Part shown: positions 32,486 to 43,918 of the stretch, piece by piece
Layout of the letters: the number at the start of each line of letters is the position of its first letter
Position numbering within the stretch: position 1 is the stretch's first letter
Source of the DNA: Hyphodiscus hymeniophilus
Taxonomy: Eukaryota > Ascomycota > Leotiomycetes > Helotiales > Hyphodiscaceae
Reading direction: 5' to 3'
Length of the DNA stretch: 64,000 nucleotides
Assembly (NCBI GenBank): GCA_016508695.1
Contig: VNKQ01000018.1
Coordinates: forward strand, 930,001-994,000
Made by a program: the position numbers and the translations under genes
Notes under the pieces: model-generated
What the model saw: the letters and a program-made list of their open reading frames with translations, nothing else
What the model was told of the DNA's origin: nothing
Databases searched by the model: none

Positions 32486-34870
32486 TTATTGTAACAGTTT
32501 GACGACTTCTTTATATCCTTTCTCCTCCGCAACATCCAGCGCCATATCCCCAAACCTATTCATGCCCTCCTTATCCGCCCCATTCTCCAACAGCACCCTC
32601 ACAACCTTCTCATGTCCCCCCACAGCCGCCACTATCAGCGGCGTATCTCCATTCTCCCCACTCTTCCCATCGACCTCGCCTCCCGCTCTCACCAGATCCC
32701 TCACGACCATCTCATACCCACTCTCCGCCGCGAGCGGTAAGGCCAGCCTGCCTCGCTCGTCAGCGACGTCTTGTCGCGCTCCACGCCGGATCAGCAGCTG
32801 CGCTACCTTGACGTGCCCCGAGAGGATAGCAAGCACCAACGGACTCGCTCCCTTGGGGAGTCCATCATCCTCCACGGCGTCGATGTCCGCCCCGGCCTCG
32901 AGGAGCTGCAGGACGACGCCGCGATCGCCCGTCCGGCACGCGTAGCGCATGCCGCGCTCGAGCCAGGCCTTGCGCGCGGTGCTGGAGCGGACCGGAGCTG
33001 CGAGCAAGAGGGGGATCACCCCGGGGCTTTTGAAGCGGATGGCGCTCGTGAGGGGTGACGTTCCGTTGAGGGAGTTCATCGGGTCGGCGCCGTGCTCTAA
33101 CAGCAGCGCAACTATCTCCATGTGGTCGTGCAGCGCGGCTTGCTCGAGGGGGCTCTCGGATCCTGTGAGCGGGTTCGGATCGGCGCCTTTCGAGAGGAGG
33201 TAGCGGACCACCTCCAGCCCGTTTGCCTTTCTCGTGTCCGGGTCCTTGGAGGCTGCCGCGCAGGCGAGGGGGGTCTTGCCGTCTTCGTCCAGGACGTTGG
33301 GTGACACTTTGCCCTCGCCGCAGAGCACCTTAACGACCTCGAAATGGCCCGCCGACGAGGCTGCAATGAAGGCCCCCTCGGCCTGCGAGTGGTTTTCCAA
33401 GAGAGCACCCTCCGTTATAAGGAAGCGGAGGACTTCCATGTGGCCATGCTTCGCGGCGTTCTGCAGCGGCGTGGCATTGTACTGATTCCGGGAGTTCAGT
33501 ATCACCTCCCGTCTCGTCCGCATCATTCGCATAATCTCCAGGCTCCCCTTTTCCGCAGCCTCGTTGAACACGGCCTGGTTCTCGGCTTCGTTCGAGTAGA
33601 TGCCCGTCTCGTCCTCGTGGTCGAGTAAGAGAGATGCGGTTTTCGCGTGGCCGCCACTCGCTGCCCAGTACAGCGGCTTCCTGACCTTCGCACCGGGTGG
33701 GTTCGGTATTGCTCCTTGTTCCAGGAGGAAGGAAACGGAGCTCGAGAGGCCGAATAATGCACATCGATGGAGGACTGGCCACTGATCCCAAATGAGCGTG
33801 TTGACATCGGCCCCTAGATCCACTGCCCTTCGGATCTCCTCTTCATTCTGTCTCTGAACCTCTTGAATAAGCACGGAGTTCAGAGTCGTCTGCTCGTTGG
33901 TAGTCAGGAACTTGGGCACCCGAATAACCTTTCCCAAGCCGTCATGGGCTTCGCTGTTGGTGATGAGGATGATACCTCCGTATCCCATACTGGGTAGTAT
34001 ATCCATGATGTGGTTATAGACCAAGGCTGGCTCGTAGTTATCAAGAACAAGGAGCCATGGATGCCACAAGTTATTGAGGAAGTTGGCCACAAACGCAAGC
34101 TTCTCCTTCCTAGAGCCATCCGCAGAACGTTTGATCGTAGCATACATACTCTCGAACCCAAGATATAGACTCTCCAGCGACGAAGCATCCAGCCAGAAGA
34201 CCGAGCGGAACTGATTCAGCGAGTGGGCCTGATAGCAGTATTCGAGCACCAGTTGCGTCTTGCCGGTCTTTCCCTCTCCCGCCAAGAGGAGAATCACGGG
34301 ATTTGTGGTCTGGGACCTCGCCGCAGCATGGAGGTGCTCATCAATCTGCCGCATCAAGCGCGGCCGTTCCACGAACGGCGAGACTCTCTTCTCCCGTACG
34401 TCAAAGAATGTATCCTCGCTCAGCGGCGCGGGAGCGTCCTTGGAATCAATCACGTGATGCAGTATCAGCACCGAGATGTACGTCTGCAGGTTGCGCTCCA
34501 CGTCCCACGCCTTCTCGTCGTACCGGAGGCTCGCAAAGACCTTCTTCATCTTCACCTTGAACGAGTCGCCCGGCGCGCGCGAGATCTCGTTAATCATGGT
34601 CTCCACCTCGGCGATCTGGGCCATGCAGCCGGAGACGATGCCGCGCAGGATGCACCTGGTGTCGAAGTCCAGCGTCCCGAGGTGCGCATCGGACTTGATC
34701 CTGCCCAGCGAGTTGAGCAGGAGCGGCAGCTGCGTCGAGATGGCCTGTAGGGAACGGGGGACGTCGCTGGCGTTGTTTGCGAGCTCGTCCAGTCGCTCCG
34801 CGATCTTGATGCCGAACTCGATGAACTGGACGATGGCGGATGCGAGACCGATCGCCGTCAAGGGGTCCAT
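32486..34870 (-). CDS. STAND-type protein: N-terminal fungal death-related domain, short NB domain, ankyrin repeats (single exon)
   Basis: 794 residues in one exon. The first 130 residues start MDPLTAIGLASAIVQFIEFG and form an amphipathic helical domain of the SesA / Helo-like N-terminal class found on fungal NLRs. A PxxR-like FVERPRLM leads to a P-loop GEGKTGKT (198-205) and a Walker B-like WLLVLDN (272-278). The expected ARC/winged-helix region is mostly absent: ankyrin-type sequence (EEIRRAVDLGADVN) begins near 343, only about 140 residues after the P-loop. About 11 ankyrin repeats run to the end. Codon use is strongly G/C-ending in the ankyrin half, unlike the neighbouring genes. It may be a nonself sensor or a regulator lacking a full switch. 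No intron is needed. Confidence 0.8.
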   Translation of the reverse strand: MDPLTAIGLASAIVQFIEFGIKIAERLDELANNASDVPRSLQAISTQLPLLLNSLGRIKSDAHLGTLDFDTRCILRGIVSGCMAQIAEVETMINEISRAPGDSFKVKMKKVFASLRYDEKAWDVERNLQTYISVLILHHVIDSKDAPAPLSEDTFFDVREKRVSPFVERPRLMRQIDEHLHAAARSQTTNPVILLLAGEGKTGKTQLVLEYCYQAHSLNQFRSVFWLDASSLESLYLGFESMYATIKRSADGSRKEKLAFVANFLNNLWHPWLLVLDNYEPALVYNHIMDILPSMGYGGIILITNSEAHDGLGKVIRVPKFLTTNEQTTLNSVLIQEVQRQNEEEIRRAVDLGADVNTLIWDQWPVLHRCALFGLSSSVSFLLEQGAIPNPPGAKVRKPLYWAASGGHAKTASLLLDHEDETGIYSNEAENQAVFNEAAEKGSLEIMRMMRTRREVILNSRNQYNATPLQNAAKHGHMEVLRFLITEGALLENHSQAEGAFIAASSAGHFEVVKVLCGEGKVSPNVLDEDGKTPLACAAASKDPDTRKANGLEVVRYLLSKGADPNPLTGSESPLEQAALHDHMEIVALLLEHGADPMNSLNGTSPLTSAIRFKSPGVIPLLLAAPVRSSTARKAWLERGMRYACRTGDRGVVLQLLEAGADIDAVEDDGLPKGASPLVLAILSGHVKVAQLLIRRGARQDVADERGRLALPLAAESGYEMVVRDLVRAGGEVDGKSGENGDTPLIVAAVGGHEKVVRVLLENGADKEGMNRFGDMALDVAEEKGYKEVVKLLQ

Positions 34871-35883
34871 TTTCGGGAGCGGCGGTGTCGACGACGATGA
34901 GGATAAGTTGAAAATGTTTCGACCATGTTTACTTCGTTTATCGATCCTTCGAGCGATCGAAATGTCGTCTCGAAAAGGGGGGCGCTACAAAGCTACTAGT
35001 GTCTCTATTTAGGGCTACACGGGAGCTAGTGGGTACAAGCAAGTACAAGGATGCCGATCTATTGGGACGTCTGTGTCTACAATCATGACTTTCCATCTCA
35101 ACAGTTACATTTCGATTATAGAACAAGCGCTTCTTGAATGCCCCCAGCAAGGCCATCAGATTGTCTCATCTGGTGAGGTTTTGCTATTTGAGTCGCCCAC
35201 CCTTCCAGCCCCACGAGCTGACAGCGCCAAGAGAGACACTAGCGACCCGTCCCGCGTATCGTCAAGTTGAAGGAAGAAACGTCCGCCAACTATTGTTGAC
35301 TCTTCCCAGCCTGGAAGATTCAGAAGGGAGCCCGAGTCTACCGGTGCGTTTTGCGCTTGTGAAGAGGTAAACGCTTCCTGAGCGTACTCTATCAGGTGCA
35401 GCCAAGTCCCAGCACGTGACACGGGCGAAAAGTCTGTCCCTGCAACGGCATACCTCTCCACTCGAGCCCAATCTTGGCTTAAATCTTTCCCAAGCGATAC
35501 AGACAGCTTTTATTGTTCAGACAGACGTTGGAATTGCGTTGGGAAAGAATCCACAGTGCGGAACTGGAGAAAGAATCAGGTGATCGGCTCCCCTTTCTCA
35601 AGCGAGTGAATCTGTTCGCTAATTTACAGCCTTTAGCCGGCGTAATCCACCATCGCAGTTTCCAGTGTGAATTACAGTCGCAAAAGTTCGCGCTCGCGAG
35701 CTAGTTGGAGCGAGAACGTCAGTCCTGGTATAAGTAAAGCACTTGCTTTCCCAAAGCATCAACTTTCTCTTCCCATCAACAACAACTTCTGGACACTCTA
35801 ATTTCGCACTTCCTTACTTCATCCATACAAAGAACACATACTCAAGTTACTCGACTTCCGACATAACGTTTCGCAACACAACG
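34871..35883. other. Divergent intergenic region
   Basis: 1.0 kb between the STAND-ankyrin gene (minus) and the dioxygenase gene (plus), so it should contain both promoters. The last 150 bp is CT/CA-rich leader. Short overlapping frames on both strands show no family resemblance. Confidence 0.5.
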
Positions 35884-37370
35884 ATGGCTTCCTCAATGGT
35901 ATCTTCTCCAATGACCGAAACTCCTACCAGTGGAGGCGAGCCACCAATGAGCGATTACTTCTCGCAGGTGAGAGCTTGTAGTATCTCCCTTTGGATCTCG
36001 ACTAAATACTATGAATCAAACAGACCAAATCTTCCTCCAGCACCAACAGAGACAATGGCGTCCCTGCTGGTTTCCCAAAGGCGATCGTCTCACCATCAGT
36101 CTGGAGTGGAAAAGACCTGGTGGATGAGATGCGTAGATATGCTCTTACACTTGAAGAGTCCCACATCAAGGAGATCGAACAGGCATGTAAACGCTTCCGC
36201 GGTATAGATCACCCAGGTTCACTGCGAAGCCGCACTAATAAATTCAATAGAGCTTGGTCTTACCATGGAGCGCGTCTCGCAAGAAACTTTCCCTCTTGCA
36301 ACCTTGGGCGAGGAGTTGAAGACTCTGGCTGCACAGCTTACCAATGGCGTGGGCTTCTTTGTCCTTCGGGGACTTGAGCCCGAGCGATATTCCAACGAAG
36401 AGAATGTTGTCATCTATCTGGGAATTTCGTCATACATTGGTGAGACACGTGGTCGTCAAGACGAGCAGGGCAACATGTTGCGTAAGTCGACTGAGTGACG
36501 ACTGATGTTGTTCAATAAGGCTTACACAGGATATGCAGTCCATCTCACTGACCTAGGATCCGCGTTGGCTGGCGACCATGAGCGTCAAGCACCCTACTCA
36601 AGTGTTGGACAAGTGAGTACTATCTGTGTGGCTGTTGCAGAAGTGTTGAATATTCTGACATTGTTAAAAATCAGCCTTTCCACACTGACACTGGTGACAT
36701 TGTCGGTTTGTACTCGCTAGGAGAAGCAGCAGTCGGCGGCGAGAGCAACCTGGTATCTACTGCGGTTGTGTATGATGAGCTCATCAAGACTCGACCCGAC
36801 ATAATCCGACTCCTGGCCTCGTCATCTTGGGTATTCGATAGGTAAATAACCACTTGGCCATTTCCAGATTGTAGTCGAACTAACAAAGATGATAGTTTTG
36901 GCCTCTCACCTGCATACAAGACTCGTCCCCTCCTCTACCCAATCAACAAGGAGAAAGTTCTTCTCGCATTCGCCAGACGCCCACTCGTCGGCCACGCATG
37001 GTCCCCTCGTAGTCCGGGAATCCCGACCCTCAGCGCCTCCCACGTCGAGGCTCTCTACACACTTCAAAACATCGCAGAGAAGCATGCTCTGTCGATGAAA
37101 CTGAAGCGCGGTGAGCTATTGTTTTGGAACAACCTCGCTCTGATGCACAGCAGAAACGGCTTCACGGATGCGCCAGACAGCAGACGCCATCTTCTTCGCT
37201 TGTGGCTGCGCAATGATGCAACCGTGAAGGGTTGGACAATTCCCGAGGAGCTGCAAGGCGCTTGGAAGGACGCTTATGACCATCAGGGACGGGCTCAGCT
37301 GTGGCCCGTTGAGACTATCAAGGACCGCGAGTATATCATCAATCAACAGCGTGCGAGCGGCCATGATTAG
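35884..37370 (+). CDS. TauD/TfdA-family Fe(II)/2-oxoglutarate dioxygenase (six exons)
   Basis: Oxidises a small substrate using iron and 2-oxoglutarate. Exons 35884-35967, 36024-36201, 36251-36481, 36530-36612, 36675-36841 and 36896-37370 give 405 residues. Iron ligands are visible: the HxD pair in PFHTDTGD and the distal His in ALMHSRNGF; the Arg for 2-oxoglutarate lies in RRHLLRLWLR. The mid-region GVGFFVLRG is typical of the fungal TauD-like branch that includes many secondary-metabolism and unassigned oxygenases. All introns are 48-62 bp. No biosynthetic core gene lies nearby, so a cluster role is not supported; the zinc-cluster regulator 800 bp downstream on the same strand is the only hint of linked control. 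Confidence 0.88.
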
Positions 37371-38177
37371 GCTGACCTCTCAACATTCGATATTTTGCAG
37401 ATGAGTCTGCTCGCAAGGTTCTGATTGGAATGTTGGGGGTAAGGGGGTAAAGGCGTTGCTTTTTCTTTGCATTGGGGGAATTTTTGGAGGGCTATGGCTT
37501 GTAATGCTCTTTTCGCCAAAGCTGGTCTTGGAAAAGGAGGCTATGATAGATTTTCTTCAATCAGACACATGGATATGGAAATACAAAAGCGCTGTTTTCA
37601 ACATATGGCTCTATCAATGTGAATGCCAGGTCATTCGAGCTTCCGCTTTGTTTGTACACCTAGTCAATAGCCCACGGTCTGGACTCGATCGGTGAGAAAA
37701 CCGCCGAGCAGCATTAGGGAATTGATCAACATCACCATAGGTAAAGAAACGGCCCAGAGATCCCACCATGAACTGGGATGCATTTCTTTTCGTGGGGAAG
37801 TGGCACCGCGAGCGGGCGGGACGTCATTGTGCATCTGTTTCGGTGGCGGGCCGGGCCCCTTGTGGAACCCTTCAGTGCGATTTCTCTGGGCGCCTGGTAG
37901 CGAATGACGGCCTGGAATCCCCGCCGGATCTCGCATGTTGCAGCCTCTGACATAGGAGAGGGTCATCCGTGTAACGACACCCTTGGACCGCTGATTCCCT
38001 TCCTCTGCTCGCTGGCCAGGCCGGTCTGTATAACTACACAGCGACTTCAAATACCCTTCTATACAGCCGTTCTTCCAATTCATCCTCACCTGTTATTCAG
38101 ATCTATCCTTTCTTCTCCTCTCTACTGCTATCACTAAAACTAGACCCTTGAGCCTGCACACATTACTTATATAGAAC
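37371..38177. other. Intergenic, no gene seen
   Basis: 807 bp between the dioxygenase and the zinc-cluster gene. The first part is probably 3'UTR. Overlapping frames at 37664-38089 (both strands) lack domains. The last 150 bp is pyrimidine-rich, a likely leader. Confidence 0.45.
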
Positions 38178-39939
38178 ATGGATGACTTCGGTGCTTGGTT
38201 TGCGCCTTACGACTACTTCCAACAACCCGATTTCTTGAACGACCTGCAAGGCATAGAGAACTTTCAAATGGATGCATTTCCTCTCCAGATTGATGTCCCA
38301 GAAATGGCTTCATCCGTGGAAGCTACTGTATGCGATACTCCAACCTCGTCCGATAGTTTCCCCAATTCTGCCATCAATGATCCACCCAGCAACAAAAGAC
38401 GACAGACATCGTCACCCTGCGAATCCGAATCTCTTGTGCGATATCGGAAAACTCGAAAACTTCGAGCCCCGGAGCAGACTGCCAAGGTTCGAGAGAAAGG
38501 TGCCTGTTATTTGTGTCAGTTAAAGAGAAAGGAGGTCAGTTGCCCTATCCCACGGAGAGGGCTTCGTCTGGTTTTAACTGTGTGGGATAGTGTCAAGATG
38601 GGGTTGATCCCGAAGGCTCTTGTCAACGGTGCTTGGAACACGTTAGATCTATCACCATTATCCCTGGCCTCCTTCGCCCAGTCTGCTGGAGACCTAATAT
38701 CGGGTACACGGAGATTTTCCGTCGAGGTAACGAAGTAGCCTCATGTTCAAAAAGACACCAAGCTAACTCTGATCTTTCTAGGTCCCACTATTGATTTTGC
38801 GCCGACTCTGCGGGGGAACTGTGAGGATGAAGGTCCTGGAAAACAGGCAGTATGGAAACACTTCGCTACCCGCCGAACCGGGAACGAATCAACAAAGTCG
38901 GTAGAGTTGTCGCAGAACTGGACCTCGAACACACTGAAGATACCTCTTGAGCGGTACCAGCCGAAAGAGGGAGACAAACAGCACTACGCTTGGTTCGATA
39001 ATGGAGGGGAGCAGCACTACCATACCCCTCCATATGGTATTGCGAACCTACATGTGGCCAGGTCCTCCATCGAGAGATTTCTGGAAGAAAAGAGCGCAGC
39101 ATATATCGAGGCACACATGCGAAATGCGACCGAAATCACACGGGAAACTTTCCGTGTCGCACAAGAAAATAAGGTAGGCTTTTCTCATTCGATATTTCGC
39201 TCAATAGAAAAGAGGCTGACTTGTGTCAGCACCAGCTGCCTCTTGTCGAGCGTGCGCTCAAGTTATGGGTCTGCTGCCGCTTCATCGAAGAGCCATGGAG
39301 CATCGTCGGAGCTGAGAAGCTGGGCATGACAACCGATGCCGATCCAAACTGTCCATATTCAGACCGAATTCCCGTACCACCAATTGTTGACCTACAGATT
39401 GATCTCATCGTCATCAACGAGCTTCTCAAGCCCGAGTTGAAAATTATATTGAAGATGATGAAGACAATGTTGGAGTCGAGCAAGCCATGGAAGGATTGGC
39501 TCGAGATCTACCTATCATATTTCATCCTTCTTCACAATGTGGAGTTGACGATAGCGCATGACTTGTGGTTCGTCAAGAGAAATAATCTGAAGGTTCGTAC
39601 TCAAATCTCCTTTTGGGAATATAATCTCGACTTTATGAGCTGACAGGTCTCCAACTATAGAGAAGATACTCCAACAAGGCTCTGATCGATACAATCACGC
39701 AAGGGGCCACCACTTTACTCACTTGCTTCCACTACGCTCACCAAGGCTATGCGCCCTTTTCAAACCCTGAGCTGGAAAACAAGCAGAATTGGACAAATGT
39801 AGAGGAGGGTTATCTCAGTACCATCCGTCCCCTGCTGAACGGCCTTCGAGGAGATCATGTGAATGATCCTGCAAAGGAGTTGTTTTGGACATCCCAGCTA
39901 CATAAGCCCGATTGGCGGCCTGTCGTGCTCATGTGTTGA
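38178..39939 (+). CDS. Zn2Cys6-type fungal transcription factor (five exons)
   Basis: Putative DNA-binding regulator. Exons 38178-38534, 38591-38726, 38782-39173, 39230-39592 and 39661-39939 give 508 residues. An acidic N-terminus with aromatic residues (MDDFGAWFAPYDYF) looks like an activation segment. A basic stretch KTRKLRAPEQTAKVR leads to the cysteine cluster, which spans intron 1: Cys110, 113, 120, 130, 133 and 151. The first five match the C6 pattern, but the last gap (17 residues) is longer than the usual 6-8, so the zinc site may differ. The remaining sequence is helical with no recognised middle-homology motif that I can place. It lies downstream of the TauD-type oxygenase on the same strand; a regulatory link is only a guess. 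Confidence 0.75.
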
Positions 39940-40691
39940 ATGGAATGAACGTTGATGTCCAGAGCTTAGTTGTTTCGAGTTGGCGTTGGTAACATTGTAC
40001 TATTAGCATTTGAGATTTGCCTGGAAGTTTGACCCATTAGCCATGATGCCACAGCATTCTAGATTGTAACAATAGCACTTTGAAAATTAAAGATCTGTTT
40101 CTTACTCGAGTATGTCAATTTGCTCCCCAACTCCCCCTTACACTCCCTTACACTTGCACCGTGCTTCGAGTAACCTAAGGCTGTGTGAAGGTCGCTTTTG
40201 AATATAGCCTATTCGTCTCGAACTAAGCGCACCAAAGCTCCGAACCTCAAGTCAGCCGCACGCACGGTGACGCCAAAGGTCTAGAACGTATTGGCCATTG
40301 CCAAGCCCCAGCGTCGCAGGGTGATGGGCTTGTTGGGGCGTGCATGAATCTGAGGTGGAACGAAAGTCGGTTGGTTCTTCACCGCCGCATGGCGCTTTCT
40401 CTCCTGGAATGGTCAGTGGCGCATAGAGACGTACAGTTTCGCCGCCCAGACCGTTGAAGAACTCTCCGCCATCGTGCAATCCAGGTGGCCTTTCAAACGG
40501 CTTCGTGATGTGGCATCGCTTTCTGTTCTTGCGAAGTCGGATTGGGAAGGGCCCGGTGAGAAGGAGTGGTATGGTATGGGGAGGTGGGGGAATACATACA
40601 TAAATGGTGGAGAATTTCCCGAAAACAGCTGTATCTTGTGTCGGAACTCAAAACTAGAGGGATAGACTCCCACACTCAAGCACCCTTCAAG
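39940..40691. other. Intergenic, no supported gene
   Basis: 752 bp. A minus-strand frame at 40413-40895 (160 codons) overlaps the small gene at 40692 and has no domain; it is judged a shadow. Nothing else is visible. Confidence 0.4.
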
Positions 40692-41064
40692 ATGTCGCAG
40701 ATTCCCAGGTGAGTTTTGCTTCACTCTGCTTCCTCGCCAAAGGCTGACATGTTCCAGAATCCTATCTTCTGAAGTTCCACACGTCATCTTAGCTCCATCA
40801 ACAAGCGGCCTCACCTCTTTCGCGGACGCCTCTGATCCTAGCTGCAGCGAGAACTGCAGACTCACTGCAACTAATCTCGATGCAAATGCACTCAACTTCT
40901 TCGTCTATCCAACCGTAAGCACTGTCGTGGTCGCCGGGCAGGACCTTACACAATACGTGCTTGCTCCGAGTACAGATACACCACTGGAGCGGTTCTTGAA
41001 AGAGAAAAATGGAATCCAGATGTTAGCATCGTCGCCTTGGTTGAGTCGGATGAATAAGTTATGA
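40692..41064 (+). CDS. Small hypothetical protein (two exons, 107 residues)
   Basis: Not recognised. Exon 1 (40692-40708, MSQIP plus two bases) and exon 2 (40758-41064) are joined across a 49-bp intron with a gtgagt donor, a gctgac branch-like site and a ccag acceptor, which argues for a real gene. The product has two close cysteines (CSENC), a hydrophobic patch STVVVAG and a C-terminal ERFLKEKNGIQML segment. There is no signal peptide or membrane helix. It could be a short accessory protein. Confidence 0.5.
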
Positions 41065-42228
41065 AAATCGGTGAGAAGAGGTGGGGTGAGAATGGGACTA
41101 AGAGCTGTGACAGAAGAGACATGTATCTACCAAGTCGCTGTGAGGTAGCAGACGGGAATTATTTATCGGCCCATAGAACGAAGCTACGCAGCTCAACGTA
41201 TCAAACATATATGTCTATTGGCGAATGCTGGGACTTTCGGAGCACGTGACATATTTCATGAATCCAAGCATTGGAGTTGACTACACTACTTGTGCAGCGT
41301 TTTTGATAGAGAACCTATCGTAGAAAGCCGGTAGGTTTCCAAAGGAGATGCGTGTTTGAAATAAGCCCCAGTAAACACTTTCGACTATATCCCAGATCAT
41401 TGAATCTCGAATATTTTCACGACATACCTCTGATCTGAAAAATGAAAGCTTTCATCATACTTCCCACTAAGGTATATGTGGAACCCAATAACGGCTCTGG
41501 TCAAACATCGCTGCTCGCAGCTCGCCGCTCGACTTCTGCTTGTATGTGTCGCGAAAAGCCGAGAATTCCTCACTCCAATGTCCTTGTCGCTTTGCTCTAC
41601 AATTAGAAACGTATTCGTGACAATTTGACATGGAGTATATCCATAAAGCCGTCAAATTAGAAGGCGTTCAGATGGTCCCACTAGCTTCGGGATCCGGACC
41701 AGATTATCCTCCTTGATCTCGGTATATTGCTCTGCTGATCACGGCGAGAGCCAGGTCGGATGGCACTGGGGAAGCAATGCTGGATCTGGAATTCAAAATC
41801 GAGTGAACGCCATATAAGCAGCTCAAAATCCTTCATGAGACCTGCGAGAAACGAAAGTGATGTTGAACATGGTCTGAATGTGCGACCGAATGTGTGGATA
41901 CCATGTGGAATTGGGGAGGGCTGGATGAGCCATATCTATCTTGATACTGGCAAAAAAAAAAAGGCCAACAATTCTGTTGAAATGGTTGAATGAGTAAGTT
42001 CTGGCGGAGAGAGGTGTTATGCGACTCGTGGTTGGGAAAGGAAGTTAAAGAAGAGGTTTGATTCCTTAGTGTAATTTTCCGCAGCCTTGTGCAACTGCTC
42101 GGACCACTCTCAGCCTCGCCTACTCCGCGCGATAAGCTTCCCCTCATCAACTCCGACTCATAGCTAAAAGTATAAGATTCACACCTCCTCGAACAACTTT
42201 GTCGTTCTTCTAGATAACCTTAGACCAT
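41065..42228. other. Intergenic, no gene seen
   Basis: 1.16 kb with short frames only and an A-run at 41951-41961. The last 150 bp should contain the promoter and leader of the MEMO-family gene. Confidence 0.45.
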
Positions 42229-43268
42229 ATGTCAACCCGATCTGCCAGTCATGCTGGCTCTTGGTACACATCCAACCCGTGGAAGCTCTCGCAGGAGCTC
42301 GACGAGTACTTGGCCCGTGTTCCACCCTCAATCGACGATTTACAGCTGCCAATACCTGGTGCAAGAGTAATCATCGGGCCGTGAGTGAGGCTTCTCTGCC
42401 CTTTACATCAGCCCATCTAACTCTTGAAAGACATGCAGGCTACACCTACTCGGGGCCAGCCGCAGCCTGGGCATACAAGTCACTCGATCTCTCCAATGCC
42501 AAACGAATCTTCCTTCTCGGTCCATCACACCAATGGGGTCTGCCAGGCTGTGCCCTCACCAAGCAAGATAAATACGAAACACCTTTAGGGCATCTGATGA
42601 TCGACAAGAAGACAGTGGAAGAGCTGACTGCAACGCAGAAGTTCGTTACGATGAGCACAGCTAGGGATGAGAATGAGCATAGCATGGAGATGCACCTGCC
42701 ATACATATACAAGATGTTGTCTCTCCATTTTAAGTCTGAAGCTGAATACCCACCTCTTATCCCGATTCTTGTTGGTGGTACGACAACGCATGCCGAGAAA
42801 ACTTATGGCGAGATCCTCGCTCCATATCTAGCAGATCCAACATCCGTCTTCATTGTATCGTCTGACTTTTGTCATTGGGGATTGCGATTTCAATATACTT
42901 ATTACCTTCCGGCCTCGCCTAGCTCTGTGGCTACCACAACGGGCGGATACAGCTTGAGGAAGAACGATAGTAATCCTACAAGTCCGCCAATCTATGAGAG
43001 TATTGCACGACTTGATAAGTTGTCCATGGATGCTGTTGAGGGAGGGAAGCATGATGCATTCACAGAAAATATTGACCAGACTGGCAACACTGTCTGCGGT
43101 AGGCATCCAATCGGGGTCATCATGGCTTCTATTGAGTTTTTGAAGAAACAAGGTAAGATTGATGAGCACAAGGCGAAATTCAAGTTTGTGAGGTACGAGA
43201 GGAATGAGGATGTCGAGGACATCAGAGGATCCAGTGTCAGCTACGCCAGTGCTTATGCTATTATGTGA
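42229..43268 (+). CDS. mho1: MEMO1-family protein (two exons)
   Basis: Member of the MEMO family, related in fold to extradiol dioxygenases; human MEMO1 acts in cytoskeletal signalling and copper/iron-related redox, and yeast Mho1 is its homologue. Exon 1 (42229-42380) and exon 2 (42431-43268) give 329 residues, near the family length of about 300. Conserved features include SHAGSWY at the N-terminus, GPHAGYTYSGP across the intron, LLGPSHQW, ENEHSMEMHLPY, IVSSDFCHWG and CGRHPIGV, which hold the metal-site His, Asp and Cys residues. The intron is 50 bp with a gtgagt donor. Molecular function in fungi is not settled. Confidence 0.93.
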
Positions 43269-43918
43269 CGAATGGCAAAGATCTGGGTGGTAGAGTAGGT
43301 TTTGCTAGATCTATGGGGTTTCAACGAAGATACGAAGACTTTCCCAATTTTTATGGAACTTGCTAGGATGGTGCAAGCCAGTTTCATCTTCACCGTCCTT
43401 ATCTACTCTGATTCCGCACCCACCTTTAACTTGTGGGGCCAGTTGATGCAATCATTTACTGTCGAAGAAAGCTGGTCAGTCTATATTTACTAGAGCATAA
43501 ATTCCCTTCCTATCATTTTGCAAAATAGCACAATTTCTTTGCTTGCTATCTTATGGGTCCATAACCCCGCCGACCCCGCTTGTCCCCCCGTCGCCCTTTC
43601 ATTCTCAGCCCACCATGCCACAGACTGCATATCTCCTGACAAGTGGTTATTGTGGTACGTACATGCATGTTGTCAATTTAAACTCCCGACTATGCAGGTG
43701 ATGATTTGGACTTTCTGGATCGAGACTTCCATTTACCGTTCACACTTACAAAATGCGCATTGATTTGCTATTCTCGCATCGTGAGGCTGCGCCCCTTTTG
43801 GCTCGGACGTTGAAACGAGGAATATTCAAAAAGAGAGCAAACTCCCAGTCTCACTCGGATTTCTTCGGCACTCCTCGCTCTTGGAACAATTCCATACCCT
43901 GCCGTAATCTGACCCAAT
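43269..43918. other. Intergenic, no supported gene
   Basis: 650 bp between the MEMO gene and the small membrane protein. A frame at 43753-44025 overlaps the next gene in another phase and has no domain. Confidence 0.4.

Noticed and set aside
33112..33807. Arg/Ser-rich minus-strand frames of 94-153 codons within the GC-rich ankyrin gene
   Set aside because: They are out-of-frame shadows of the GC-rich STAND-ankyrin coding sequence; composition explains their openness.
35884..39939. A secondary-metabolite cluster around the dioxygenase and zinc-cluster regulator
   Set aside because: No polyketide, peptide or terpene synthase, P450 or linked transporter lies nearby; two genes alone do not support a cluster.
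40413..40895. Minus-strand frame of 160 codons
   Set aside because: Overlaps the two-exon small gene on the other strand, has no domain and no neighbouring exons.
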